A stretch of DNA of 64,000 nt from Haberlea rhodopensis (lineage: Eukaryota > Streptophyta > Magnoliopsida > Lamiales > Gesneriaceae): contig CAJQUN010000341.1 in the NCBI GenBank assembly GCA_907163345.1, forward strand, positions 496,001 through 560,000. The letters run 5' to 3'. This document shows, one piece after another, positions 36,450-48,488 of the stretch. The translations under genes were made by a program, and so were the position numbers. The number at the start of each line of letters is the position of its first letter. The stretch's first letter is position 1. The notes under the pieces are model-generated. The model searched no databases. It worked only from the letters and a program-made list of their open reading frames with translations, and had not been told where the DNA came from.

Positions 36450-37035
36450 TGTAACGACCCCGGTGCCCTTAACCCGTTATTAGTGTATTAATCCAAGCAT
36501 TTAGTGCATGTAATCATACATGTAAGGGAAACCCACTTGTCATCATAGCAAATCATGCCAATAATAAAATTTCTTTACATTATTCCATATAATGTCTAAT
36601 TTTTCCCCAGCCAAGTCCACATACATATCATGCACCATTATAATACACTAACATGTTCTCAGTTCATTTAGCAATTCCATAAATAATTGCATGCAACTCG
36701 TAAATGAAGAAAGAAAGGCCCTTGCCTTTTTATACATACCATATACACATAATAGTGCTCACATGCGAGCATCAAATAAACATGTGTGTATCAAATGTAT
36801 AAAACACGGTGCTCAATACCGTTACTGGTACTTTGATCCCTGGAAGCACCTCCATTCCATAACTCGAGCTCAACTCCAAAGCCATCGATGTACCTAATCA
36901 CCTGCCCCAACAGAGACAGCCCCCACACGGGGTGAGCATACCAATACCACCAAACCGACAATCACAATAATACAATTCATAATTTACAAAAATGTAAATG
37001 CTATGAAATATAAAAGATGCTCCCTGGATGGTATC
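36450..37035 (-). repeat. NB 5' LTR, outer piece
   Basis: Starts TGTAACGACC next to the PBS. It is interrupted by solo LTR D at a gtatc target site and resumes at 39822. Confidence 0.88.
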
Positions 37036-37890
37036 TGTGATATCCCCGAAATGATTATGTGCTTTTAAACATTAATTATGTTATGAGGAATATGGTGTTA
37101 AATTAAGGAGTTGATTTTTTTATATTGGGAAATGCATTTCAGGGTATATGTAATATAAGTTGGGAATTTGGGTTATGTCATGATTATTTGGGGTGGGTGT
37201 TGTTTGTTTTGGTGAAGCATGTTTAATTAGAATTTGAAGTATTTTATTGATTAAATACTATAAAATATCATGTGAGGATATTTTAATACATCATGCTAAA
37301 TACTGGGACCAAAACATAACATATCACATAACCCACCACCCAACAACCCCCCCCCCCCCCCAACCCATGCTGCTACAGCTGCTTACCCATGCCTCTTTCC
37401 CACTCTCCCACTCCACCTTCTCATCTGAGAATCCTCCCCCTTTTTCACCAAAAAAAATCGTCCAACGTCTGCTAAGCAAGTAGGAGGAGAGATTTGAGGA
37501 TTTGTTGGCCAAATTCTTGCAAGAAAAGAGGAGCAAAAGAGGGTGAGGAACCATAACCTGTTTTGGTTTAAGTCTTGTTGAATTCATGTTTTTATTTGGT
37601 GTAAAAATGGCATGTAAGTGTAGGTTTGGATGAACCTTCGATTTAAGTACTTGCATGGTGTTTTTATGAAGTTCCTAGCATGTTTACTTGAGCATGAAAC
37701 ATGTTTAATTGGGTGGATTTATTGGTGTGAAAAGAGGTGTTCGAAATCTGGAAAAGAATTATGATACCCTGTTTTCAGAAAGCTTGGGTGAGTACTGATG
37801 TAGTTGGGCGATTTTGATATATGTGGGTTTAAGTTTGGGTGGAACTTCGTTTTGAATACATTCATGGTAGTATATTGTAGTTCCTAGTAT

Positions 37891-38469
37891 TAGGGATGGC
37901 AATGGGACGGGTCCAAACCCGGACACGCATTGAACCCGCCCCGCCGGGGCGGGTCTGAACCTGCTTCAAGCGGGTTTGGAAGCGGGGCCTGGGATTGGCC
38001 GAACCCGCCCCAGACCCGCCCCGCTATACATTTTTAATTGTTTTTTAAAAAATTTGATATTGATTATACATTTTACTTCTTTGATTGAACAATAAAGTGT
38101 CATTATTTAATTTTATATCAAAATTCATGTGTTCATGTTAAAAAAGTTGGACATTTTGAAGGAAATAAGAGCAAATTAATAAATATTTAGTAGTTTAAAG
38201 ATAGTTTTACAATGTTTATTATAAATATTTACTAGAGAAAACATGGAATTTAATCACAAAACTCAACTTTTGTGTTTCAAAATTGATTTCTAGCTAAATT
38301 TTTTTTTTTTTAAAATAAAAAATAAAAAAAACTGGAACCGGGGCGGGGCGGGTAAACCCGCCGGGTACGCGGGTCTAAGCGGGGCGGGGCGGGTCTGGGT
38401 TTTATGTGTAGCGGGGCGGGTCGTCGGATTGGCCAAATCCGTCCCATACCCGACCCGTTGCCATTCCTA
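37891..38469. mobile_element. hAT-type MITE inside solo LTR D
   Basis: Terminal inverted repeats TAGGGATGGCAATGGG and, on the other strand, TAGGAATGGCAACGGG. The 8-bp target duplication is cctagtat (37883-37890) and cctagcat (38470-38477), one mismatch. The ends are very GC-rich with GGGGCGGG runs in opposite orientation, and the 300-bp centre is AT-rich and non-coding. TIR start, 8-bp TSD and lack of coding capacity fit a non-autonomous hAT element. Confidence 0.85.
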
Positions 38470-38574
38470 CCTAGCATGTTTGTTTGGGCATGTTGTATGT
38501 CTTATATGCTAGATTTGATGGCTTGAAAATAGGTGCTCGAAAATGTCTTCTGTTCGCGATTTGCAGGTATTGGC

Positions 38575-38778
38575 GATCGATCCGTGCGTTTTCCAGATCG
38601 ATTGCGAGCACCAGGGTGCGAGGCAGAACACTTCAGCGATCGATCGCGAGTTTGGCGCGATCGATCGGCGATGCCGCGATCGATCGGCATAACTCCAGCG
38701 CTCGATCGCGGAAAACAGAATTTTGAATGTTGAGGCAGTAGCATCTCGCGATCGATCGGGGCTTATTGGCGATCGATC
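38575..38778 (+). repeat. GATCGATC palindrome array in LTR D
   Basis: Sites at 38575, 38596, 38638, 38659, 38678, 38700, 38750 and 38771. Two have one changed base. Steps are 21, 42, 21, 19, 22, 50 and 21. Confidence 0.9.
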
Positions 38779-39821
38779 GCGAGAAGCCAAATGTGGTGTT
38801 TTGAATTATTATTGTAAGATTTTTGGTATTGGGCTATTATTGGCATCTAATATTGTGTTGTACACTTGTGTAGAGCCATCACAGGTAGCCACACAACGCA
38901 GGGGATAGAGCCCTGCAACTGAAGACATTTTGGCAAGGTACGTAAGCGACGTACGGGCACCCAACGGTAACATGTATTATATGTTTACTATTTGACATGC
39001 GATGAATGCAAGTTTGTGCATTATGAGTATGATACATGTTGTTATGCATTGCATATGTATGATGTGGAACATTGGGTGTGTATTCCACGAGTCACGGTTA
39101 TCACAGTGATGATTTTAATGCTTACCGCTATTATACCGCTAAAAATGTGGGGCGAGGGAGGGGAGGACCGCTTGCACATGGAGGCGAGGTTTACCATACG
39201 AAGGGAGGATAGAAATACCGCTTGTATGAAGAAGCGAGGGAGGGGTGTTCCGCTTGTTCTAAAGTTATTAAGCGAGGGGCATTAAAATACACTGATGATA
39301 AACTGACTAAGGATTGAAGTAAAGATTTAAGAAGTGAAGTTATGTCATGACATTTATTTAAAGAATCCATACTATCATATATTGATTTGATTATGAGTTA
39401 TGGTACAGGGACAACCAAAATGGGCGTTTTAAATGCATTGGAATTCAGGAAGTATCCTATGCCTATGATTTATGCAATTATGTTTTACATTCATATTATG
39501 TTGAATATGAACTATGATGTGCTCATGTGTTGGGGGTTGTCTTTGTAGGTGGTTTTGACATGGAGAACAAGGGTTGGGGTTGATACGCTGAGCTGTAAGG
39601 AGTGCTACAGAAATTCCTTTTGTATAGTTTCTACAAAGTGTAGAGTAAAACTATAGTTTAGTACCTTTTTGTTAGGAATATGTATAATTCCTTTTTGAAC
39701 TTTTGGTACTGTAATCTCTTAAGCTCAGGATTATCCACGGCCTAATACTCTGATTTATGAATGATTAGTTCTCTTAATTGCACCTTAGAATCTTGTCTAG
39801 ATAACGGGGTCTTACAGTATC

Positions 39822-41426
39822 ATCCTCATCCGGGATTCCCTATACTGTCCCTTTTCTCAAAATAATTGAAACCATCAAATTCCCAAATGCCAGTTAATCA
39901 TTACATTGATTAACAAATCCATTTGCCACATACCGATATCATAATCAATAATATCAAATTATTAAACAATGATTACAAATATTCCATATATCTCACTTAT
40001 GGTTCCATAGTTCTATATCATTGCTCGCTCTACAATAGCGGCATTTCATTCTCACGCATGCTCAACAGCAGTGGCGTCATAACCGATGTTCGCTCAAAGA
40101 CGACAACATCCCAATCATCACTCGCTCAAAAGCGGCACCATATAATTCCCAATGCATATATATCCATTTGTAGCAATTACCATAAACCATATATTTCAAT
40201 ATCCATTTATTGCTAATACCATATACCATGCATTCCCATATACATATATTGCAATATGGTGTACCATGCACTCAACAATTGTAATTACAAAAAGGGCTAT
40301 GCTCGTATGTTATACGTATCTTATAGTCCCGTAGTTCGAATCCAATCTTGCCTTGGTCCCGTGACCGATGAATTATGTGCTTAACACGATTAATAATCCA
40401 CAATTAATCTAAAGCATGCAACCACGTGCCCAAGCACGTTCACAAACCCCAATTATATCGTCATCCATGACGATTAACCATCTTAAAAGACCCCGGGCGA
40501 AGCATGCATCAAAAACTCAACACGAAATTAAACCCCAAAAAACAGGCACTAGCGATCGATCGCATCATCTCAGGCGATCGATCGCATCGCAAAATGGCAT
40601 GGGCGATCGATCGCTTCCTTTGAGGCGGTCGATCGCCTCACTGTTCATCTTCCTGAAAATTTCAACAACGTCGTGTCGATCGATCGCCCCGCCCTAGGGA
40701 TCGATCGCCTCGACCTGTAACAGCCAAAAATGGCGTTTTTCTTGCAAAATATTCCCCAACAACAAAGCTCACACCCCATACAACATAAATCCTTAACAAG
40801 GGGCTATAAATCAACCCCAAAATACAACAACCCAAAAATCTTTAAAAACCAATTTCTTAAACCCAACTCAAATCCTTCCCAAACACCACAATATTATAAT
40901 CAAATTGAAGACAAATACAAGGGGATGGATAATACCTTATTATCTTCGAGAAATTCGGCTCCCAAGTCGAGCCTCCATCGACTTTTCATCAAGGGAGAAA
41001 AGATGGGAGAAGAGGGGTGGGGATCGCTGGGGAGAGAGGGGAGAGAGGGAGGAGATTCCGTGTAATGACGGAACACCGAGTCTATTTGGTATATATAGCT
41101 CCAAAGCTCCAAAATACCGACTCCTCCACAAATACATCATGATTCATTAAAAATCATCTGTTTTCAATAATTATCTCTCCAACTCAAATTCCACTACCAG
41201 CCCCAGTACAAAGTACTCCGGACCCCAGATTCCACCAAAAACCAAATTCCATGGTTATCACCACGATGAGAATACAATCTCATCCCTTGGATCCAACGAC
41301 TCCAAACACCGGATATAAAATCCCCAAGAGTCCCGAAATCGTAATTAATTCATAATTGCCACAATTAAAATCCTTTAAGGATTATTGTCACACCGGGATT
41401 AACACCATAAATCCCCGGGCATCACA
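39822..41426 (-). repeat. NB 5' LTR, inner piece
   Basis: Continues the LTR after D and ends GGGCATCACA. It has palindrome-type sites at 40554, 40576, 40605, 40627, 40677 and 40699 (steps 22, 29, 22, 50, 22). Confidence 0.88.
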
Positions 41427-41431
41427 CAATT

Positions 41432-41788
41432 AGCTGATAGGTCCACTGTTATTCATAGAGGGATAGTAGAGGATGTACTTGTGCACGTAGAGAAATTAGT
41501 TTTCCCCGCCGATTTCTATGTTTTAGACATGAAAAATGGTGATCCATCTAGCCCCATTCTATTAGGGAGACCATTTTTGAAAACCTCTAAATCTGCGATA
41601 GATGTAAATATCAGCATGTTAGCAATGGACTTTCATGGTGAGGTTGCCAAATTTAATATCTATGAAACCATGAAAACACATGAACAATCTGGTTATGTTA
41701 TTGATATCAATGATGAAGTTGATTCTGATTTTGATAATGATCATTTGTGGGAGATGGAAAAGGTTACTGATAATCTTGAATTCAAATG
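41432..41788 (+). pseudogene. Athila protease fragment
   Basis: The frame is open from the NB junction to a TGA at 41786-41788. Its first residues read ADRSTVIHRGIVEDVLVHVE, with the flap and second-half motifs LVFPADFYVLDM and LLGRPFL. This is the C-terminal half of an Athila-type aspartic protease; the catalytic DTG half is missing, cut off at the NB insertion. The last 40 residues are acidic (DEVDSDFDNDH) and end before any RT motif. It is probably a dead remnant. Confidence 0.75.
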
Positions 41789-43479
41789 AGGTATGGACTT
41801 TTTATGCATAATTTTCATACTATTGTTGCCTTATCTACTCATGATACTGTTGACACTCTCTCTTCTCACTCACAGGGTCGTACCCTTTAAAGGAACACCC
41901 TCTGGATCGACCATCAATCAACAAATGATGGAGGAGGAACGAAGACTGAGAATGACCTCTCCAGGAAAAGCAAGGCAAACAAACCAAAGTTTAAAGGAAT
42001 CAAGAAGATATTGAGGTGGAAGAAGAAATATCGAGCGACACCGCATAACCCACATTGATCAAGGACTGGCGTCGGGCTACCGACGTTAAACGGAGGAGCT
42101 GCTTGGGAGGCAACCCAAGGAGAGTTAGTTTTCACATCTCTTTTATTGTTTTTTTTTTTAGTTAAACGTTTTTATTTCATTACAATTTTGACTTACATTG
42201 GGGACAATGTAAGATTTATGGGGGAGGGATTAGTGGTATGTTATTGCTTTCCTATTACAAAAATACAAAAAAATCAAAAATTTGAAAATTTTGAGCTCAT
42301 AATTAGTAATGAATGCATGCTTAAAATCAATAGCCCATGATGAAACCTATATGGGGACATGCATGCTTTTGAACATAGGTGAATTGTTAACCTTGGAACA
42401 CTTTGAACTCTAATGAAAATTGTGCTGCGACTAAGTAGTTGAATACTTTGAGCACGATATTGTCATAACTTGTGAAGTGTGCATAGCTTAGTGAAGATTG
42501 TGTGAACTTTTTGATAGTCTTAAGAAGTTTCTAATACATTCTAGAACTTAACTACATGCTCTTTGAGGCGAATGTCTAGACTACTTGCGAACATGAAAGT
42601 GATATAGGTGATTTTTGATGCATTTGAACCTTTCAAGCGTACCATGTAAATAAAATCAATCACTAGTACCCCTTTTTAGCTTTAATGTAAAAGAATCGTT
42701 GTATGCTAAGCATATAAACATCCCACATTCAACATTCTTTAACTAACTTATCATCCTTCCCTAATGAGCCTAAATATGAATTTTATCCATACCTCTGATG
42801 GGAGTATGATGTGTTTCATTCACATGCACTTGTGTTATCTTGAATCAAATGTTTGTGAGCTTTATTATCACAAGGATGAAATGCATGAAAGAAAATAAAA
42901 TGCCTTGAGAAAATATATAAAAATATAACTCCAAGGGAGCCAAGGCACAAAAGAGAAAAAAAATTGAAATGAACCTTGCAAAAATGAACAAGGTTTGGAA
43001 ATCATGCAAGAAGAGAAGTTTAAATTGTGCATATCACCATACTCTCTTGTGTGATGCATCTTTACCCTTTCTTTCATAAGCCAATACCTAGGCCAAAGCT
43101 ATAAGCTAATAAAGACCTACTTGATTTGTATTTGCAAGTGGTTAAGATAGTGGAGAAGAGTGTGCAAGTGAGATTATACTTGTGTTAGTGCATAACTTGA
43201 AGTATTGTGAGTTTACATCTATTGGATTTATTATTTGTACATGACACTTGTTTATGACGACACACGCACGTTCACTACTTTGTTGGATATGAAATATTTA
43301 GGGATTTAACTTGTTCTACTGTTAACCTTTCACCGCCTTTCATTACTATGCATGTTTAAAATTGTTGAGGCATAAAAGAGAGGATAAGTTAATTTGTTAT
43401 GATGCTATGAGCCAAGCAAAAAGATTTTAGTTTTGTCTGATTTACTCGAGGTCGAGTAAAGATTAAGTATGTGGGAGTT
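41789..43479 (+). other. Athila 3' untranslated region
   Basis: No coding frame of note. It holds the TTGGGAGGCAACCCAAGG and GGGGACAATG motifs seen in Athila elements, AT-rich sequence, and the PPT-like end at 43467-43479. Confidence 0.65.
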
Positions 43480-45072
43480 TGATGTGACTAGAAATAGACA
43501 CATCTATTGCGCTTAATTGTCTACGATTTGGTATGCTTTGATGGATAATTTGATACATATACTACCTAATCGTATATTTGTGTAAATGTAGGTGAAATCG
43601 AAGAAATCGAGCTAACAATGACGAATAAAGATCAAGAAAAGCTTTAGAGATGATAAGGACTCAAGGTAGATCAAGAAAATGGCTTAAAATGTAATTTTGG
43701 AGCAGAGATCAATCACCTAGAAGAGGAAATCGATCGTCTATGGATAGAAAGTTGAGCAACAAAATATGCGGTCAGCGATCGATCGCCATTTTATAGAGTT
43801 CGATCGCCAAAGTGTACTGGAGCCAAGCGATCGTTCGGCCCAAAGATAGTGATCGCTCGCCCAAGGAATCTGCCTGAAAGAAAAAAAGCTAGCGATCGAT
43901 CGCTACTTTATATCGATCGATCGCCAGAGAGTCCGAGAAAAAGGAAATTTGATCTTTTTACCATCTTGGATAGATTTTTACCTACTATATCCGATTCCCA
44001 CCCTATTTGCATGATTTGGGGACCTTAAATCAGACTATCTTTCATTATTTTAGAGGATTCCAACATATTTTAGAGATTAGAATAGATTTTCTCTCAAACT
44101 CTTGAAGAACGACTCGAAGAACGAAGAACGAAGATGGAAGTGATGCTCCGGAATCGTGCTTCTATTTAGTAATTCTTTCTTTCCCTATTAGTTTAATATT
44201 TTCTAGAATAGATTTGATTGTTTTTAATTTATTTATGAGTAGCTAAACATCTTTGTGATTCTCGGTTGAGGAAGATGATACATTGGAGTTTACGATTCCT
44301 TTGAGATTAAGTTTTGATTGTTGATTTTCATTGTGTATCAATTATTTTTCTAATTTTATTGCCATGATTGTTATGTTTGATTGTTAGATTGATCACCTAG
44401 CTATTGTTCATACAATTTAACACTAAATTAGATATCAAATACGGAATCGTTTGATCCCTCTAATTTACGAAGAAACTAAGATTAATAAAATTCCGCTTGT
44501 GAGTTTGTTAAATTCTTAGGAAAAAATTGACTAGATTAAACATAGACGCTTGGATTATGTTGTTTAGCTTCATCGATCTCACTAGTTCATATGCTATAAT
44601 CGATTTAAATCATAATCGCTTGTATTTTGATTGATTGTTTGATAAGGGTTAAACTAGAACGCTTGGGCTACTTAACTAAACTTAAGATGAGATAGGACTT
44701 TGATTATAAACGTTCAACGATGAATATTCATATGAAAATTGAATTGTATGTGAAGATCGATGATCGATAGTAAACATCAATTGTAAAGTCAACCGAAAAC
44801 CGAGAATCGCTCTTTTCTCATAAAGTAATTCATCTAGTTAATTTTGCATATTAGTTTAATTTTGCATCATAGTAGTAATTTAATTGATTTCAAAATCCCC
44901 ATTTTATTTTAGTTTGCACTAGTTGACACAAAGATATAACCTTCCTCGTAGGATCGATCTCTACTCACACTACTACATTTTGTTATCAATCTTGAGGATT
45001 GAGTGGGGTTAATTTGGGCGTACAAGATAAGCGCACACAAGTGGTTTGGAATTTCAACGGTAGGGCATAACA
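43480..45072 (+). repeat. Athila LTR, 3' boundary uncertain
   Basis: Starts TGATGTGACTAG after the PPT. It ends near GGCATAACA (45072), chosen because LINE sequence follows. It contains a GATCGATC-type array at 43777-43922, even though this is a different Gypsy clade. Confidence 0.6.
43777..43922 (+). repeat. GATCGATC palindrome array in the Athila LTR
   Basis: Sites start at 43777, 43798, 43829, 43851, 43894 and 43915; three have one or two changed bases. Steps 21, 31, 22, 43, 21 parallel those in T3 (21, 31, 22, 51, 21). Confidence 0.8.
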
Positions 45073-45290
45073 TTATGGAGAAGCACTTGATACAACACCA
45101 AGAGTTGTATCCTTTTTAGAAGGGTTGTACATTGTGGAGGGGGTTATGGCATTGCATCGTGTGGAGTCTGCAGAAAGCAAAGAATGAAGTTGTATTTAAG
45201 GGAATGGATCAATCTGCTGATAAGGTGGTCGAGGAAATCAAAGTCCGATTTTGGTCCCGGTTGTCAACTTTTGTTTCGGTGCGTAATTAT
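45073..45290 (+). pseudogene. LINE ORF2 tail, first piece
   Basis: Frame LWRGLWHCIVWSLQKAKNEV, then VVEEIKVRFWSRL, matches the C-terminal zf-RVT-like region of plant LINE ORF2 as I know it. RT and endonuclease are absent. It is interrupted by SB at a target attat (45286-45290); the frame resumes at 49337 as NYTLGDWFVNSAFVFKY. Confidence 0.65.
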
Positions 45291-45878
45291 TGTAAGGACC
45301 CCCGTGCCCTTAACCCATTTTAGTGTATTAACCCAAGCATTTAGTGCATGTAATCATACATGTAGGGGAAAAACCACTTGTTATCATAGCAAATCATGCC
45401 AATAATAAAATTCTTTACATTATTCCATATAATGTCTAATTTTTCCCCAACCAAGTCCACATACATATCATGCACCATTATAATACACTAACATGTTCTC
45501 AGTTCATTTAGCAATTCAATAAATGATTGCATGCAACTCATAAATGAAGAGAGAAAGGCCCTTGCCTTCTTTATACAACCCATATACACATAATAGTGCT
45601 CACATACGAGCATCGAATAAATATACGTGTATCTAATATATAAAGTATCATGCTTAATACCAGCTCTGGCACTTCGATCCTGGAAGCACCTCCAATCAAC
45701 AGCTCGGGCTCAACTACAATAGTGGCGTCATAATCGATGTTCGTTCAACGGCGACAACATCCAATCATTGCTCGCTCAAAAGCGGCACCATATAATTCAC
45801 AATGCATATCAAGTGATTGCAACAACCATATATTATTCATGCACAACAATTGCAATAATATCACGCATGCTCAACAGT

Positions 45879-47777
45879 TGTGATATCCCCGAGATAATTA
45901 ATTGCAATTTGGGCGTTAATTATGTTTATGTGACACTGGTGATAATTAGATAATGTGTTGGGTTGTAGTTTTGGTAAAGCATGATTTTAATGGCAATTGT
46001 GGTGCATTGTGGTGAAATACTTTTAAAATATCATGTTAGAGTATTCTACATATCATGCTTATATTATGATACACATTTTTTATTCCAAAGTTGATAAGGA
46101 GCCACTTGCTCACATCTTTACATCCCATCACCCCCCTTTCTATCAACTTTATGTCCCCAAATCCCTCTCCCTCATCTTAGAACTCCATTTTCGTTTCTGC
46201 ATCTAGAGGAGAGGAGTAAGCTTTGAAAAAGGAGCTTTTTGTGCTCTCTTGCTAAAAACTTGGAGCTTAAGTGGTAAGCTTCCATTTTGTTAGAGTTTTG
46301 TTGAGTTGTGGTTAGTTTTGGGGCTTATTTTTGAGGTTAAAAGGGGTGGATCTTGTTCCATCATGTTGTTTATACTTGGGGGATGCATTTTCATGTTGTT
46401 TTGTGGTTATATGTTGAGCTTAGTAGTTGTTCTTGGTTGTTCATGAGTGTATGTGTTGAGGGAAGCTCATTCAGGGAAGTTTCTCGCAGAAACAGGACTT
46501 CTCGATCGATCGGAAAATGGGTCCGATCGATCGAGCAAGGCAGAGCCTGAACAAGGCGTGAAATGAGCTTACCGATCGATCGGCGATTTTTACCGATCGA
46601 TCGGTGTGATGTCTCGATCGATCGGTAAAACGGCTCGATCGATCGGTGGAGGCAGTACCTGGATGCTTATTTTTCTTAACTTGGCGATCGATCGGGGCTT
46701 AGGACCAATCGATCGCAAAGCTTAAATTATGGATTTTTGGATTTTGTTCTATATGGTGATGTTTTTGATAATGGTTCATTTATTGGTTTCTAATATGGAT
46801 TCATGTGATTATGTAGAACCATCCCAGGTAGCCACACAGCCTAGGAGATAAAGTCCACGATATCTCCACTTTTGGAACCAAGGTACGTAGTGAGACGTAC
46901 GAGCATCGGACGGTAAAACGTGCCATACCTTTGATTATGTATATTGTGGATAGTGAATCCTTATACGTGATGGTATATGTGAAATGACTGTGATTTACTG
47001 TGATAATGGAATCAACTATTGTGTTTGATTAATGTGATGGAATTGATGAATGTTCCGGTAGCCTTTATCTCCGAGCGAGGGAGGTACTTGCCGCTGTCAT
47101 ATGAAGCGATGGTAATATGATATTTGCCGCTGTCATGTCTAAGCGAGGTAACATGCCGCTGTCATTGTCGAAGCGAGGGATATCATATGATGCCGCTATA
47201 TGTCGAAGCGAGGGGTCCTAAAATTCCGCTGTTGTATTGGGACCGGAACAGTCACAATTCTAGTGGTTAAAGTGAAATATTGTGGTTATAATTGGAAACG
47301 CGTTATCGATCATTATATCGTGAACTAATGATTTTGTGCATAAGTTTGTGAAACAGGAACGACAATGAAATGTGCTAATGTGGTAATCGAGGAGCATATC
47401 AATTAATCGTTTCATACGCTTAATTACTTTATTAAGTTGAATTGTGTTAAGTGATAATATATATATATGCTCATGGTGAGTTGTTCCTGTAGGTACGCTT
47501 TTGAACCAAGGGGGCTGAGGGTCGGTTGAACTGTGAGCTGTTGAAAGCATAAAGGAAGATAGAGTACAGGAAATTTTGGATAGTCTCTACTCTAGAAGTA
47601 GTTTAATGCTATCACTTAAACATTCATGATTGGGAATGTAACTGAATAATTGTTGAAGTTTTATTTTGGCCTGTAACCTAATTGAGCTCACATCAAACCA
47701 GAACCCTAAGATGTCTTTAATACATATTTAGCCCTATTTATATCTTGAATTCACTGTTAAGGTTTAGGGTCCTTACA
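45879..47777 (+). repeat. Solo LTR F inside SB, TSD acagt
   Basis: Starts TGTGATATCCCCGAGA and ends GGGTCCTTACA. Flanked by acagt at 45874-45878 and 47778-47782. Its layout includes donor-like GTG|GTAAGC (46280), acceptor-like CCCAG at 46827, a 55-base mini-exon, AAG|GTACGT at 46883 and CCTGTAG|GTAC near 47493. From about 46890 to its end it is close to LTR G, while the first kilobase is much more diverged. Confidence 0.92.
46504..46714 (+). repeat. GATCGATC palindrome array in LTR F
   Basis: Sites at 46504, 46525, 46574, 46595, 46616, 46637, 46686 and 46707 (last with one change). Steps 21, 49, 21, 21, 21, 49, 21. The flanking context is CCGATCGATCGG rather than GCGATCGATCGC. Confidence 0.9.
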
Positions 47778-48048
47778 ACAGTAGTGGCGTCATAACCGAT
47801 GTTCTCTCAAAGGCGACAACATCTCAATCATTGCTCGCTCAAAAGCGGCACCATATAATTCCTAATGTCTATCCATTTATTGCAATATAATGTACCATAC
47901 ATTAAACAGTTGCAATTATATAAAAGGGCTATGCTCGTACGTTATACGTACCTTATAATTCCGTAGTTCAACTCCAATCTTGCCATGGTCCCTTGACCGA
48001 TGGATTATGTGCTAAACACTATTAATAATCCACAATTAATTCAAGCAT

Positions 48049-48488
48049 GCAACCACGTGCACAAGCACGTTCACGAACGCCAATAATATCGTCATCCATG
48101 ACGATTAACCATTTTAATAGACCTCGAGCGAAGCATGCATAAAAAACTCAACACGAAAATAAACCCCACAAAACGGCACTGGCGATCGATCGCTTCATCC
48201 CTGACGATCGATCGCCTCTCAAAAATAGGCACAGGCGATCGATCGCTCCATTCCAGGCGATCGGTCGAGCAACCACGTGCCCAAGCACGTTCACAAACCC
48301 CAATAATATCGTCATCCATGAAGATTAACCATTTTAAAAGACCACGGGCGAAGCATGCATCAAAAACTCAACACGAAAATAAACCCCATAAAACGGCACT
48401 GGCGATCAATCGCTTCATCCCTGGCGATCGATCGCCTCTCAAAAATAGACACAGGCGATCGATCGCTCCATTCCAGGCGATCGGTCGC
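48049..48488. repeat. 220-bp tandem duplication in SB
   Basis: GCAACCACGTGC starts at 48049 and again at 48269. Both units run through the NB-type segment and two palindrome sites, differing by a few bases. Confidence 0.88.

Larger units (their letters stand above)
37036..39816 (+). repeat. Solo LTR D (T3-related), TSD gtatc
   Basis: Starts TGTGATATCCCCGAAATG and ends GGGTCTTACA. Flanked by gtatc at 37031-37035 and 39817-39821. No PBS, PPT or internal sequence remains, so unequal recombination between two LTRs probably left it. It is 2781 bp, or 2194 bp without the MITE and one copy of its TSD. Its layout follows T3: poly-C tract (37345), donor-like GG|GTGAGG, palindrome array, acceptor-like CACAG at 38884, AAG|GTACGT near 38938, CCGC/AGCG array and TTTGTAG|GT near 39549. 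Confidence 0.93.
9733..41426 (-). mobile_element. NB: non-coding LTR retrotransposon, split by three insertions
   Basis: Minus-strand element bounded by TGTAAGGACC at 9733 and GGCATCACA at 41426, with TSD caatt at 9728-9732 and 41427-41431. Left LTR (3'): 9733-10969 plus 22069-22980. PPT complement: 22982-22996. Internal domain: 22981-26242 plus 35284-36449. PBS complement: 36434-36445. Right LTR (5'): 36450-37035 plus 39822-41426. The internal domain, about 4.4 kb, has no gag, PR, RT or INT motif in any frame I could read. That makes it a LARD-like element that must borrow proteins. It is inserted into the protease region of an Athila relic. Confidence 0.85.
41427..45072 (+). mobile_element. 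Athila-type Ty3/Gypsy relic (host of NB)
   Basis: The order is a protease fragment, a short unique stretch, the Athila 3' motif around 42065-42120 (GACGTTAAAC then TTGGGAGGCAACCCAAGG), a 1.3-kb non-coding 3' region with the GGGGACAATGT motif near 42200, the PPT-like GTATGTGGGAGTT, and an LTR starting TGATGTG at 43480. RT, RNase H and integrase are absent between protease and 3' region, so this is a deletion derivative. The part left of NB is reduced to a few bases (9724-9732). Confidence 0.75.

Noticed and set aside
45132..45323. Independent host gene at the LINE tail
   Set aside because: The protein matches a LINE ORF2 C-terminus, and its last residues read into the SB LTR.
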